A stretch of 36,203 bases of DNA from Kutzneria sp. 744 (GCF_000568255.1 NZ_KK037166.1:2958588-2994790); one strand, 5' to 3'; shown: positions 16,281 to 24,387, counted from the first letter of the stretch. Numbers and translations: made by a program. The notes: generated by a model not told the origin, from the letters alone.

Positions 16281-17179
16281 CCGACCCCGTGACCGTTGTC
16301 GACGCGATGGAGCGGATGTCCGGGCTGCATCCCGGTTTCCGCCGGGCCCACGCCCTCGGCCGCTGCTACGACGCCGTGTTCACCCCGTCCGGCGCGGCCG
16401 CCGCGTACACCACGGCCGCGCACCTGGCGGCCGAGCCGACGCCGGCGATCGTCCGCTACTCCAACACCGCCGGCGATCCGGGCGAGCCGGACGGCGGCGC
16501 CACGGTGGTGCGGGGCATGTCGGTGAAGTTCCTGTCGCCGGAGACGGACCTGGTGTCGCTCAACGTGCCGGTGTTCATGGCGTCCACGCCGGCCAAGTTC
16601 CTGGACATGACCCGGGCGCTGACCGACAAGCCGCGGGACAGCCAGGAGCGGGCCGACGCGGTGATCGCGTTCATCACCGCGAACCCGGAGTCCGTCAACG
16701 CCTTCCAGGAGGCGGCCACCATCCCCGTGCCGGAAAGCTACGCCACCATCCGGTTCTGGGCCCAGCACGCGTTCGTCTGGGTGGGCCCGGACGGCGTGCG
16801 CCGGTTCGTGCGCTACCGCTGGGAACCCGAGGCCGGACTGCGCCACCTGACGGCGGCCGACACCGCCGACTGGGGGCCGGGTCACCTGCTGGACGAGGTG
16901 ACCGAGCGCATGCCGGTCTCCTTCCGCCTCATGGTGCAGTTCGCCGGGCCGGAGGACCCGACCGCCGATCCCACGCAGGCCTGGCCGTCCGACCGGCCGG
17001 AGATCGACACCGGCCGGCTGGAGATCTCGAAACCGGTGGCGGACCAGGAGTTCTGGGACCGGAGCGTGTTCGATCCGACCCGGTTGACCGACGGAATAGA
17101 GCTTTCGGACGATCCCGTGCTGGCGTACCGGAAGCGGGCGTACGCGGAGGGACACCGCCGCCGGGCGGCTGGTCACTAG
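16277..17179 (+). CDS. Catalase-related (small heme peroxidase-like) protein
   Basis: 300 residues, the size of small catalase-related peroxidases rather than full catalases (about 480). FRRAHALGRC carries the distal His (residue 25), IVRYSNTAGDPGEPDGG and VRGMSVKFLSP follow the catalase core pattern, and DPTQAWPSDRPEIDTGRLEI is typical of the small subfamily. I cannot place the proximal Tyr with certainty. The TTG at 16277 is chosen because it overlaps the hydrolase stop (TTGA) and has GGAG 7 nt upstream. It probably disposes of peroxide or uses it to oxidise a substrate. Confidence 0.87.
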   Translation: MTDPVTVVDAMERMSGLHPGFRRAHALGRCYDAVFTPSGAAAAYTTAAHLAAEPTPAIVRYSNTAGDPGEPDGGATVVRGMSVKFLSPETDLVSLNVPVFMASTPAKFLDMTRALTDKPRDSQERADAVIAFITANPESVNAFQEAATIPVPESYATIRFWAQHAFVWVGPDGVRRFVRYRWEPEAGLRHLTAADTADWGPGHLLDEVTERMPVSFRLMVQFAGPEDPTADPTQAWPSDRPEIDTGRLEISKPVADQEFWDRSVFDPTRLTDGIELSDDPVLAYRKRAYAEGHRRRAAGH

Positions 17180-17199
17180 TCGTCCACTGTGGAGTGACC
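17171..17199 (+). promoter_or_regulatory. Inverted repeat, candidate operator of the double TetR gene
   Basis: GGTCACT (17171-17177) and AGTGACC (17193-17199) form a perfect 7-bp inverted repeat with a 15-nt spacer. A second palindrome, TCCAC-T-GTGGA (17183-17193), is nested inside. It covers the expected -35 region of the downstream promoter. The left arm includes the catalase stop codon. A weak terminator stem is an alternative reading, but no T-run follows. Confidence 0.45.
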
Positions 17200-17208
17200 C
17201 ATCTGCGG

Positions 17209-17221
17209 TACGCTGGGCCCA
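17209..17221 (+). promoter_or_regulatory. -10 box TACGCT for leaderless double-TetR mRNA
   Basis: TACGCT at 17209-17214 ends 6 nt before the ATG at 17221, with no Shine-Dalgarno. It sets the start of the gene. Confidence 0.5.
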
Positions 17222-18471
17222 TGCGCGAGACCCGCATCCTGGACGCGGCGGCCGAGGTGTTCGCGTCGCAGGGCCTGTCGGCCACCCTCGCCGACGTCGC
17301 CAAGCAGGCCGACGTCGGTGTGGCCACGGTGTACCGGTGGTTCGCGAGCAAGGACGACCTGGTGCACGGCGTGTACGCGGCGCGGGTGGCCGAGGCCGAG
17401 GAGCTGGCCCGGGTCGCCGCCGTCGCGACCGACCCGTGGACGGGAATGGCCGCGTTCCTGGAGCGCATGGCGGTGGACATCGCCGCCGACAAGGGCTGGC
17501 ACGAGCTGCTCACCGGTTCGTACGCGGAGATACTGGGCTGTGCCCGCACCGGCCTGGTGGATCTGGTCGAGGCCGCCCAGCACCGCATCGCCGAGCACGT
17601 GGCGGCGCTGGTGCTGCGGGCCAAGGAGGCCGGGCAGCTGCGGGCCGACTTCGAGCCGTCCGACCTGATGCCGCTGGCGCTGTCCGTGCAGGCGGCGGGC
17701 GATCTGCGCCAGCGGGCGGTCGGTTTCCTGCTGGACGGCCTGCGGGTGGCGCGGGACCGGCCGAGCACGCTGCCGGCCCCGGTCCAGCGGGACCGGGATT
17801 CGGTTGCCCTGGACCGGATGCGCCGGTCCAGCGCGCGGCCGCCGTTGCGGGGCCGGGAATCCCCGTCGCAGCTGGACGTGATCGTGCGGACCGCGCTGGA
17901 GCTGCTGGACGAGTCCGGTTTCGACGCCGTGACGCTGCGGGCGGTGGCGGCGCGGATCGGCGTGCGGCTGAACACCGTGTCCTGGCACGTGAAGACCAAG
18001 GCCCGGCTGCACGACCTGATGGCCGACGCGGTGCTGGCCGAGATCGACCTGGACGGCCTGCCGGAGGACTGGCGCGAACGGGTCAGCGCCCTTGCGCACC
18101 GTTATCGCCGGGCGCTGTTGTCGCATCGGGACGGCGGCCGGCTGGTCGGCAGCACCTTCGGCGCGGAGCCGGCCACGCTGGCCGCCGCCGACACGCTCGT
18201 GGCCGCGCTGCTGGACGGCGGCCTGCCGGCCCCGGCCGCGGCGTGGACGTGTTGGACGATCATCTACTTCACGTTGGGGCTGGCGCAGGAGGAACAGGGC
18301 ACCCCGGGCACGCTGGCCGACGAGGTGGCCGGCACCGGGCGGTTCCCGTCGCTGGCGCTGGTGCTGCCGCACCTGGCCGACGACGAGTACGAGACCCGGT
18401 TCCGGTTCGGGCTCGACCTCATTCTCGCGTCGACGGCCCGGAATCTGGACGTCGCGGCCTCGCCCGCCTGA
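17221..18471 (+). CDS. Fused double TetR-family regulator
   Basis: 416 residues containing two complete TetR units in one uninterrupted frame. The first begins MRETRILDAAAEVFASQG with the helix-turn-helix TLADVAKQADVGVATVYRWFASKDDL and its ligand domain. A basic linker near residues 185-215 follows. The second begins DVIVRTALELLDESGFDAVTL with RAVAARIGVRLNTVSWHVKTK and a TetR_C-like ligand domain ending RFRFGLDLILA. Single-domain TetR proteins are about 190-220 residues and dimerise; this chain may form its own pseudo-dimer with two different recognition helices. A 29-bp inverted repeat sits at its promoter. It converges on the PaaK-like gene with a 5-bp gap. Confidence 0.92.
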   Translation: MRETRILDAAAEVFASQGLSATLADVAKQADVGVATVYRWFASKDDLVHGVYAARVAEAEELARVAAVATDPWTGMAAFLERMAVDIAADKGWHELLTGSYAEILGCARTGLVDLVEAAQHRIAEHVAALVLRAKEAGQLRADFEPSDLMPLALSVQAAGDLRQRAVGFLLDGLRVARDRPSTLPAPVQRDRDSVALDRMRRSSARPPLRGRESPSQLDVIVRTALELLDESGFDAVTLRAVAARIGVRLNTVSWHVKTKARLHDLMADAVLAEIDLDGLPEDWRERVSALAHRYRRALLSHRDGGRLVGSTFGAEPATLAAADTLVAALLDGGLPAPAAAWTCWTIIYFTLGLAQEEQGTPGTLADEVAGTGRFPSLALVLPHLADDEYETRFRFGLDLILASTARNLDVAASPA

Positions 18472-18476
18472 GGAGC

Positions 18477-19835
18477 TCAGCGGCCGGTTCGGGTGTACCG
18501 GTGCTTCACGCCGACCGGGAAGTACTCGGGGTCGCCGGCCGGCCGCAGCTCCACCTCGGGCAACTGCCGCTCGGCCGGCACGTAGTGGGCGAACTCGCTG
18601 TTCAGCCGGAGCAGCTGGTCCCGGATCGAGACAGCCACCGCATCGACGTCGCCGGTCCTGCCCGGCGCCAGCTCGACGGTGATCCGCAGCCGTCGGTCGC
18701 GATGGTCGTCCTCGACCGCCTCCAGCACGAACTTGCCCGTCACGAAGTCGCTGATGCCCGGCTGCTCCAGGCCGACGGTCACGTTCTCCGGATACACGTT
18801 GGCGCCGAAGAACGACACCGTGAACAGGGACCGCCCGAACACGAAGACGAACGGCAGGTCGTCGCCCTTCGGCGGCTCGAAACCGTTGGCACGGCAGAAC
18901 TCCAGCATCTCGGCGTGCCCGATGACGCCGCCCTCGTCGGCGATGTGGTAGCGGATCAGCGGGATTCCGTTGTCACCACTGAACAGCAGCGTGCCCTCGT
19001 GCGTCTCGAAGTACCGGCTGGCCGGGTCGTACTGCACCAGCGTCGGCAGCCGGGAGTCGCCGAACAGCTCACGGGCCAGGTCCGGGCGGCCGGCCAGAAA
19101 ACGCCTGATGCTGACGGAAAGCGCCGTCTCGTTGCCCAGGACGCCGGCGTCGGCCGTGCCGTACAGCGAGGCCACGTGACGGATCGGGTCCTCGATGGCC
19201 GCCCGCTGCGACACCAGGTCGCGCCACTCCTCGCTGAACACCTCGCCGGCCAGCACCAGTTTGACGTGGTATCGGTCCCAGTGTTCGCCGGAGTCGATGA
19301 CGTCCTTGACGAACGGCGGGTAGCCCAGCAGGACCGTCTGGTCGAAGTGCTGGGCCAGTTCCGGGATCACCCGCAGGATCTCGGCCTTGTTGTTGCCCGG
19401 CGCGACCGTGGTGATCCGGTAGCCCTTGGCCGCCAGGTGCCGCACGCAGGCCAGCGTGAACAGGCCGCCGACCCAGGTGCCCAGCGGGAAGCAGATCACC
19501 GCCAGCGTCGACTTGCCGGCGGCGTCGAAGCCGTCACGGAAGATCTGCTCGAACCGCTCGGTGATGTGGACCTCGTCCTGGACCGACCGGGGCCAGATCG
19601 TGGGCTCCCCGCTCGACCCGGAGGAGACGGCGATCATGTCCAGCGCGTCCAGCCGGCCCTCACGGCACAGCTGCGGCAGCGGATACCGCCGATGGTAGGA
19701 GTTCTTGTCCAGCAGCGGCAGCTCGGCGAATCCGGTCACCTTGGCCGGATCGATCCCGCGCTCGGCCAGGAACTTGCCGTACGCCGGCACCGTCGCGGCC
19801 ACGTCGTGGAACAGCCCCATCGGCTCGTTAATCAC
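18477..19835 (-). CDS. PaaK-like AMP-dependent acyl-CoA ligase/adenylate-forming enzyme
   Basis: 452 residues of the phenylacetate-CoA ligase (PaaK) branch of the ANL superfamily. The phosphate loop reads SSGSSGEPT (71-79), SLYGTADAGVLG matches the A5 region, and a C-terminal lysine in GVKHRYTR is the candidate adenylation Lys. It would activate a carboxylic acid as an acyl-AMP and then pass it to CoA or another acceptor; the acid is unknown. No CoA-pathway genes for phenylacetate are nearby, so a different substrate is likely. The GTG at 19835 is supported by a TAGGGT -10 box 7 nt upstream. Confidence 0.88.
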   Translation of the reverse strand: MINEPMGLFHDVAATVPAYGKFLAERGIDPAKVTGFAELPLLDKNSYHRRYPLPQLCREGRLDALDMIAVSSGSSGEPTIWPRSVQDEVHITERFEQIFRDGFDAAGKSTLAVICFPLGTWVGGLFTLACVRHLAAKGYRITTVAPGNNKAEILRVIPELAQHFDQTVLLGYPPFVKDVIDSGEHWDRYHVKLVLAGEVFSEEWRDLVSQRAAIEDPIRHVASLYGTADAGVLGNETALSVSIRRFLAGRPDLARELFGDSRLPTLVQYDPASRYFETHEGTLLFSGDNGIPLIRYHIADEGGVIGHAEMLEFCRANGFEPPKGDDLPFVFVFGRSLFTVSFFGANVYPENVTVGLEQPGISDFVTGKFVLEAVEDDHRDRRLRITVELAPGRTGDVDAVAVSIRDQLLRLNSEFAHYVPAERQLPEVELRPAGDPEYFPVGVKHRYTRTGR

Positions 19836-19848
19836 TCGGCCGACCCTA
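19835..19848 (-). promoter_or_regulatory. -10 box TAGGGT for leaderless PaaK-like mRNA
   Basis: On the minus strand TAGGGT (19848-19843) ends 7 nt before the GTG at 19835. Its -35 region would overlap the divergent -10 box at 19860. Confidence 0.5.
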
Positions 19849-19859
19849 CCCGGCGGAAC

Positions 19860-19871
19860 TAGGATGAGCTG
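19860..19871 (+). promoter_or_regulatory. -10 box TAGGAT for leaderless small membrane protein mRNA
   Basis: TAGGAT at 19860-19865 ends 5 nt before the GTG at 19871. The two divergent start codons are only 35 bp apart. Confidence 0.45.
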
Positions 19872-20257
19872 TGGCCGGCGCGGCTGTTGCCAACCTGCTG
19901 CTGTACCTCGTGCTGACGATGGTGCCGGCGGCCTTCTGCTGGCTGATCCTCCAGGCCCCTCGGATCATGGACTGGTTCCTCGTGCGCCGCCGCGGTCCCA
20001 GCCCCACCGGGCCCTCCATCCAGTTCCTGGCCCAGCGCCTCCGGCACGTGCATCGCACCCTGCTGGACTTCGAGCCCGGCACGCCCGCCGTCCGCCGCTA
20101 CGCCGCCCGGCAGGCCTACGACGACCTCCTCCGCCAGGCCTGCCACGCCCTGGACATCGACCAGCACCTCGACGACTTCCCCGAAGGCATGGACAAGGAG
20201 ATCGAACGCCTCCGGGTGGAAGAGTCGCTCCGCCGCGCCGGCCTCCACATCCCCTGA
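19871..20257 (+). CDS. Small membrane-anchored protein of unknown function
   Basis: 128 residues. One hydrophobic segment near the N-terminus (VANLLLYLVLTMVPAAFCWL) is followed by a soluble helical, basic-then-acidic tail (RLRHVHRTLLDFEPGTPAVRR, QAYDDLLRQACHALDI, MDKEIERLRVEESL). Topology would leave the tail in the cytoplasm or outside depending on charge; the RRR after the segment suggests the tail is cytoplasmic. I do not recognise a family. The codon pattern is strongly coding, and the GTG start follows a -10 box. It ends exactly where an extragenic repeat begins. Confidence 0.75.
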   Translation: MAGAAVANLLLYLVLTMVPAAFCWLILQAPRIMDWFLVRRRGPSPTGPSIQFLAQRLRHVHRTLLDFEPGTPAVRRYAARQAYDDLLRQACHALDIDQHLDDFPEGMDKEIERLRVEESLRRAGLHIP

Positions 20258-20298
20258 ACCGCGAGTCCCGCTCTCAGGCACCCATACGTCGACTTCCG
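20257..20298 (+). repeat. Extragenic repeat, copy A (diverged)
   Basis: The sequence AACCGCGAGTCCCGCTCTCAG and onward matches copies at 24940 and 33456, best over the first 25 nt and only weakly afterwards. It starts at the last base of the preceding TGA stop codon and fills the space between two convergent genes. Confidence 0.6.
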
Positions 20299-20304
20299 AA
20301 CACG

Positions 20305-22053
20305 TCAGGTGGTGGCTATGTCGTTGGCGGCCACGTAGCCGAAGGTCATGGCGGGGCCGATGGTGGAGCCGGCGCCGGCGTAGCTGTGGCCCATGACGGC
20401 GGCGCTGGCGTTGCCGGCGGCCCACAGGCCGGGGATCACGGAGCCGTCCTCGCGCAGCACCCGGGCCCGGGCGTCGGTGACGAGGCCGCCCTTGGTGCCG
20501 AGGTCGCCGGGCACGATCTTGAAGGCGTAGAAGGGCGCCTCCCACAGCGGGGCGAGGCAGGAGTTGGGGAACACCGCTGGATCGGTGTAGTAGTGGTCGT
20601 AGGCGCTGCGGCCCCGGTTCTGGTCGGCGTCGACGCCGCTGAAGGCGAAGCCGTTGAAGCGGTTGACGGTGGTGCGCAGCGTGGCCGGAGGCACGCCGAT
20701 CTTGGCGGCGAGATCCTCGATGGACCAGGCGTTGACCACCGAGCCCGACTGGTACCAGGCGTCGGGCAGCGGCAGCGCGGGCAGCACGTCACGGAACAGG
20801 TAGCGGTTGCGGTAGTTCTGGTCGGTGATCAACCAGGCGGGAATGTCCGGCGCACCGGGGTTCTTGTCGTACATGACGTGCACGACGTCGCTGTACGGCG
20901 CGGCCTCGTTGACGAACCGCTGCCCGGCCTGGTTGACCAGGATGCTGCCGGGCAGGGTCCGCTCGGCCAGGCAGAAGTACGGCTCGTCGGGCAGCGGAAT
21001 GGCCGGGCCCCACCAGGAGTCCTCCATCAGGTTCAGCGCGGCGCCGAGGCGGTGCCCGGCCTGGATGCCGTCACCGGTGTTCTCCTTGGCCCCCACCGTC
21101 CAATATGTAGTGATCGGCTGCCGCTGGTACTGCACGCGCATGTCGGCGTTGTGCTCGAACCCGCCGGACCCGATGACCACGCCGCGACGGGCCCGCACCA
21201 GGCTCGGAACTCCGTTGCTGGTAACGACAACACCGGTGACGCGGTCGCCCTCGACGTGCAGGTCGGACAGCGGAGTGTTGAGCCACACGGGAACATTGGC
21301 CCCCATGAGCCCGGCGCGCAGACCAGCGGCCAGCGCCTGCCCCATGGTCAACGGCTTCTGCCCGGCGGACGTGGCGGACGTGCCGCGAGCGAGGCAGCCG
21401 GCGGCGACGGCGACGCCCTTTGCGTTGACAGCGGCCAGGTTCAGCCACTTGTACTCGGAGCTGAACACCACGAGCCCGGCCGGCACGGCCAGATACGACG
21501 GGTTCAGGTGGGCGAGCTCGGCCCCGAGCAGGTTGCCGTCGAACATGTCCGGCTCGATGGACCGGCCGTTGGGCATACCGCCGGGCAGCTCAGGGTAGTA
21601 GTCGCTGTAGCCGTCCATGAAGCGGAAGCGCAGCGGACTGTTGTTGAGGACGAAGGAGATCATCGCCGGGCCGTTGTCCAGGAACGCCTTCTGCCGCTCG
21701 GGCGTCGAGCCGTTGCCGACGACGGCGGCCAGGTACTGGGTGGCCTTGGCGTAGGTGTCGGGCACACCGGCCGCGAGCACGACGGGGTTGTTGGGGATCC
21801 AGATCCCGGCCCCGGACCGCGCGGCGGAGCCGCCGAAGGTCGGGGCCTTCTCCACCACCACGCAGCTCAGCCCGCGCTTGGCGGCGGTCAGCGCCGCGGT
21901 CATTCCGGAGGCGCCGGAGCCGACGACGACCACGTCGTACTCGCCGAGCACGGGCAGACTGCTTGCCCCGGCCGGGAAACGACCCAGCAGGGTGGTGGCG
22001 ACGGCGAGACCCGAGCCACGCAGGACCTGGCGGCGCGAGAGGGAGTCGGGCAT
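20305..22053 (-). CDS. Tat-exported FAD-dependent dehydrogenase, 3-ketosteroid-delta1-dehydrogenase/fumarate reductase-like
   Basis: 582 residues from the ATG at 22053, which has GGAGG 7 nt upstream. The N-terminus carries a twin-arginine signal: SRRQVLRGSG, then a hydrophobic LAVATTLLG and a small-residue region ending near ASS. The FAD-binding strand YDVVVVGSGASGMTAAL and GGSAARSGAG follow, and the C-terminus has GHSYAGAGSTIGPAMTFGYVAA, closely resembling the FAD/substrate end of 3-ketosteroid dehydrogenases. The mature enzyme should act outside the membrane with FAD loaded before export. Substrate is uncertain: steroid-like ketones are the family default, but other KstD-like flavoproteins dehydrogenate unrelated compounds. 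No other steroid-catabolism gene is seen. Confidence 0.9.
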   Translation of the reverse strand: MPDSLSRRQVLRGSGLAVATTLLGRFPAGASSLPVLGEYDVVVVGSGASGMTAALTAAKRGLSCVVVEKAPTFGGSAARSGAGIWIPNNPVVLAAGVPDTYAKATQYLAAVVGNGSTPERQKAFLDNGPAMISFVLNNSPLRFRFMDGYSDYYPELPGGMPNGRSIEPDMFDGNLLGAELAHLNPSYLAVPAGLVVFSSEYKWLNLAAVNAKGVAVAAGCLARGTSATSAGQKPLTMGQALAAGLRAGLMGANVPVWLNTPLSDLHVEGDRVTGVVVTSNGVPSLVRARRGVVIGSGGFEHNADMRVQYQRQPITTYWTVGAKENTGDGIQAGHRLGAALNLMEDSWWGPAIPLPDEPYFCLAERTLPGSILVNQAGQRFVNEAAPYSDVVHVMYDKNPGAPDIPAWLITDQNYRNRYLFRDVLPALPLPDAWYQSGSVVNAWSIEDLAAKIGVPPATLRTTVNRFNGFAFSGVDADQNRGRSAYDHYYTDPAVFPNSCLAPLWEAPFYAFKIVPGDLGTKGGLVTDARARVLREDGSVIPGLWAAGNASAAVMGHSYAGAGSTIGPAMTFGYVAANDIATT

Positions 22054-22199
22054 GGCGGGGCCTCCATCGACGGCGAGAGCACGGCCGGGCCCAGCCATGA
22101 TCCCCAATTTCCCGGCCCCGTCGACCAACGCCACACGCTTGGAGCATTCCCTGTGGAGGCAACGCGGCCGAACGACGCAAATGCCGAGTGCCGTTCGGC

Positions 22200-22772
22200 T
22201 TAGCTGTTGTCCTCATATGCCCGGCGCAGCCACGACAGCGCGTCGCCGTCGAGATTGTCCATGGCGGACAACGGGATCCGGAGATTGATGTTCTCGTTGC
22301 CGAGACTCCTGGCCGCTACCAGGCAGCCCTGCGGCGACAGGCCCGGCAGCCGCAGCCCGAGATCGACCCGGGCCCGTGTGGTCGCCTTGACGACGGCGAA
22401 GGTCCGTCGCGGCGACACCAGCGACACGTAGGTCTTGCGCGCCTGAATCGTGACACCGTCGAATCCGCTCGCCGCGGCGACCACGGCGTCGAAGATCGGC
22501 CGCAGTTGCTGGCGATCGGCGTACTGGCCGTCGACCAACTCGTCCGCGGTGGCGAGCAGGAAATCGGGATAACCGAACGCCTCGTACACGAGCAGCATCT
22601 GCGGGTAGCCGCCGACACCCTGTCCGTTGAGCCACGCCCGCAGCGCCGGCTCGTCCGCGAGGCCGGCGGCGGCGATGCGCTCGTTCCACTCCGCCACGCC
22701 GGCGCCGGTCTGCCGCTCCAGCTGGGCGTGGATCCGCGTCCGCATCGACTCCCACGTGCTCATCTCGGACAT
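22200..22772 (-). CDS. DUF4287 and DUF5655 domain protein
   Basis: 190 residues. The N-terminal part (about residues 15-75: GVAEWNERIAAAGLADEPALRAWL, GYPQMLLVYEAFGYPDFL) resembles DUF4287. The C-terminal part (LRPIFDAVVAAASGFDGVTIQARKTYVSLVSPRRTFAVVK) resembles DUF5655. The function is not known for either. It is cytoplasmic with no signal. The ATG at 22772 is supported by a TAGCAT -10 box 6 nt upstream. It lies 146 bp upstream of the flavoprotein gene on the same strand, probably as a separate unit because that gene has its own strong Shine-Dalgarno. Confidence 0.8.
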   Translation of the reverse strand: MSEMSTWESMRTRIHAQLERQTGAGVAEWNERIAAAGLADEPALRAWLNGQGVGGYPQMLLVYEAFGYPDFLLATADELVDGQYADRQQLRPIFDAVVAAASGFDGVTIQARKTYVSLVSPRRTFAVVKATTRARVDLGLRLPGLSPQGCLVAARSLGNENINLRIPLSAMDNLDGDALSWLRRAYEDNS

Positions 22773-22784
22773 GGGGGCATGCTA
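22772..22784 (-). promoter_or_regulatory. -10 box TAGCAT for leaderless DUF5655 mRNA
   Basis: On the minus strand TAGCAT (22784-22779) ends 6 nt before the ATG at 22772. Confidence 0.45.
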
Positions 22785-22805
22785 CGTCCGAGAAGCCGGG
22801 CCCGC

Positions 22806-23846
22806 TCAGCCGATATCGTGCACGATATCCAGTGCCCGGCCCAGGTTTTCCAGCTTGGCGTCCACGGTCTCGCCGGCCGGGTACATGCGCACCAGGTCAA
22901 CGCCCGCGTCCCGCCACACCCGCAAACGCTCCCGCACCATCGCCTCGGTGCCGATCAGCGTCGTCGCCAGCACCATGTCGTCGGTGACGAGCGCGGCGGC
23001 GCCGTCCCGATCGCCGGCCTGCCACCGTTCCCGCACCTCGGCGGCGACCTCGGCCCAGCCCTGCCGGCTGTAGGCGTCGTTGTAGAAGTTGACGCTGGCC
23101 GAACCCATGCCGCCCAGGCTGAACGCCAGCTCCTTCTTGCGGCCGGCGACCATGTCCCGCAGCGCTTCCTCGTCCGCCGCAAACGCGACCTCGGCGCCCT
23201 GGCAGACGTCGAGATCACGCCGCGTGCGCCCGGACTTGGCCAAGCCTGCGTCGAGATGCGTGAAGTACGCGGCCGAGCCCTCCGGCACGAAACTGGTGCC
23301 CAGCCAGCCGTCGGCGATCTCGCCGGTCAGCTCCAGCATCTTCGGCGACAGCGTGGCCAGGTAGATCGGGATGTCCGGGTTGGGCGCGATGGACAGCCGC
23401 ATCGGCCGGATGCCCTCGCCGGCCAGCGGCACGGTGAAGTGCTTGCCGGCAAAGGAGATCTTCTCGCCGGCGAAGGCCTCGCGGATGATCTGCACCGTCT
23501 CACGCATGCGACTCAGCGGCCGGTCGAACGGCACGCCGTGCAGCCCCTGCATCACCTGCGGCCCGGAAGCGCCCAGCCCCAAGGCAAACCGGCCGTCCGA
23601 CAGCTGCGCCAACGTCAACGCCGCCTGGGCGATGGCGACCGGAGTTCGGGTGCCGAGCTGGATAATGCCGGAGCCAAGCCGAATCCGGTCCGTGCGGGCG
23701 GCGAGGAAGCCCAGCACGGACGGCGCGTCCGAGCCCCAGGCCTCCGCGACCCAACAGGTGTCCAGGCCGAGCTTTTCCGCCTCCAGCACGAAATCCAGGG
23801 TGCCGGACCAGTCGCTGGACGCCTCGATCGTCGTCGCGGTGCGCAT
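22806..23846 (-). CDS. LLM-class (luciferase-like, probably F420-dependent) oxidoreductase
   Basis: 346 residues of the bacterial luciferase-like TIM barrel: GLDTCWVAEAWGSDAPSVLGFLAARTDRIRLGSGI, then LSDGRFALGLGASGPQVMQG and IPIYLATLSPKMLELTGEIADGW, all characteristic of actinobacterial LLM enzymes that use coenzyme F420 (or FMN). It would carry out hydride transfer to or from a small substrate in the cytoplasm. The start ATG shares one base with the SRPBCC stop (TGATG), so the pair is translationally coupled. F420 rather than FMN is inferred from family habit only. Confidence 0.92.
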   Translation of the reverse strand: MRTATTIEASSDWSGTLDFVLEAEKLGLDTCWVAEAWGSDAPSVLGFLAARTDRIRLGSGIIQLGTRTPVAIAQAALTLAQLSDGRFALGLGASGPQVMQGLHGVPFDRPLSRMRETVQIIREAFAGEKISFAGKHFTVPLAGEGIRPMRLSIAPNPDIPIYLATLSPKMLELTGEIADGWLGTSFVPEGSAAYFTHLDAGLAKSGRTRRDLDVCQGAEVAFAADEEALRDMVAGRKKELAFSLGGMGSASVNFYNDAYSRQGWAEVAAEVRERWQAGDRDGAAALVTDDMVLATTLIGTEAMVRERLRVWRDAGVDLVRMYPAGETVDAKLENLGRALDIVHDIG

Positions 23847-24355
23847 CACGGGTTCTCCACCCGCTGCTTGATCTGGGCCAGCGTGCCGGTGATGGCGTTC
23901 TCGAACTCCCGCAGCCGGACGAAGACGATCTTCTGTTCCTTGTCCGGCATCCGGTCGATCGCCCGCGACAGTCCGGAACGTGCCGGGCCCAGCTGCATCC
24001 ACTGGGTCAGCTCGGTGCCGCCGTCGCGCGGCTCCAGCGTGAACCGCCACGAGGAAGTCGGGTTCTCCGGGTCCTGCACCGCCCAGCCGAACACGCGCGG
24101 CGGCTCGAACTCGACGATCTGCGAGGTCGTGGCCCACTCCCCCAGCGCCTCGTGCTTGCTCGCGCCGACGAACCGCGCCCCCAGCGCCGGCCCGGCCGCG
24201 TCGTCACACCAGGTGACCTTCTGCAGCTCGTCGCTCATCTCCGGCATCAGCGTGACGTCGGCGACGACCGCCCACACGCGTTCGGGCGGGCCGTCGATCC
24301 AGGTCCGCACCTGCACCGTCGGCTTGTCGGCGTACCTGGCTCCGGTCCACTCCAT
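23846..24355 (-). CDS. SRPBCC (START/polyketide cyclase-like) protein
   Basis: 169 residues of the helix-grip fold: a first strand VQVRTWIDGPPERVWAVVADV, LMPEMSDELQKVTW, the conserved GARFVGASKH, and a long C-terminal helix with LREFENAITGTLAQIKQRVE. Such proteins bind hydrophobic small molecules and some act as cyclases or isomerases. Coupling to the LLM oxidoreductase suggests they act on the same compound. It lies 32 bp downstream of the HxlR gene; that spacer contains a 10-nt sequence also found in the HxlR promoter. Confidence 0.87.
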   Translation of the reverse strand: MEWTGARYADKPTVQVRTWIDGPPERVWAVVADVTLMPEMSDELQKVTWCDDAAGPALGARFVGASKHEALGEWATTSQIVEFEPPRVFGWAVQDPENPTSSWRFTLEPRDGGTELTQWMQLGPARSGLSRAIDRMPDKEQKIVFVRLREFENAITGTLAQIKQRVENP

Positions 24356-24375
24356 GAACGGATGGTCTCTTAGAT

Positions 24376-24385
24376 AGACTCAGCA
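24376..24385 (+). promoter_or_regulatory. Direct repeat AGACTCAGCA, copy 1 (candidate HxlR site)
   Basis: The same 10-nt sequence occurs at 24925-24934. The two copies lie in the two non-coding spacers that flank the HxlR gene, before the SRPBCC gene and before HxlR itself. Binding is inferred. Confidence 0.4.
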
Positions 24386-24387
24386 TG

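Noticed and set aside
17337-19862. An 841-residue plus-strand open frame
   Set aside because: It is a shadow frame: Ala/Gly/Arg-rich low-complexity sequence across the real double TetR and the PaaK-like gene.
19705-24377. Very long plus-strand frames (832 and 729 residues)
   Set aside because: They run antisense to well-supported minus-strand genes and show no motif; long empty frames are expected in this G+C content.
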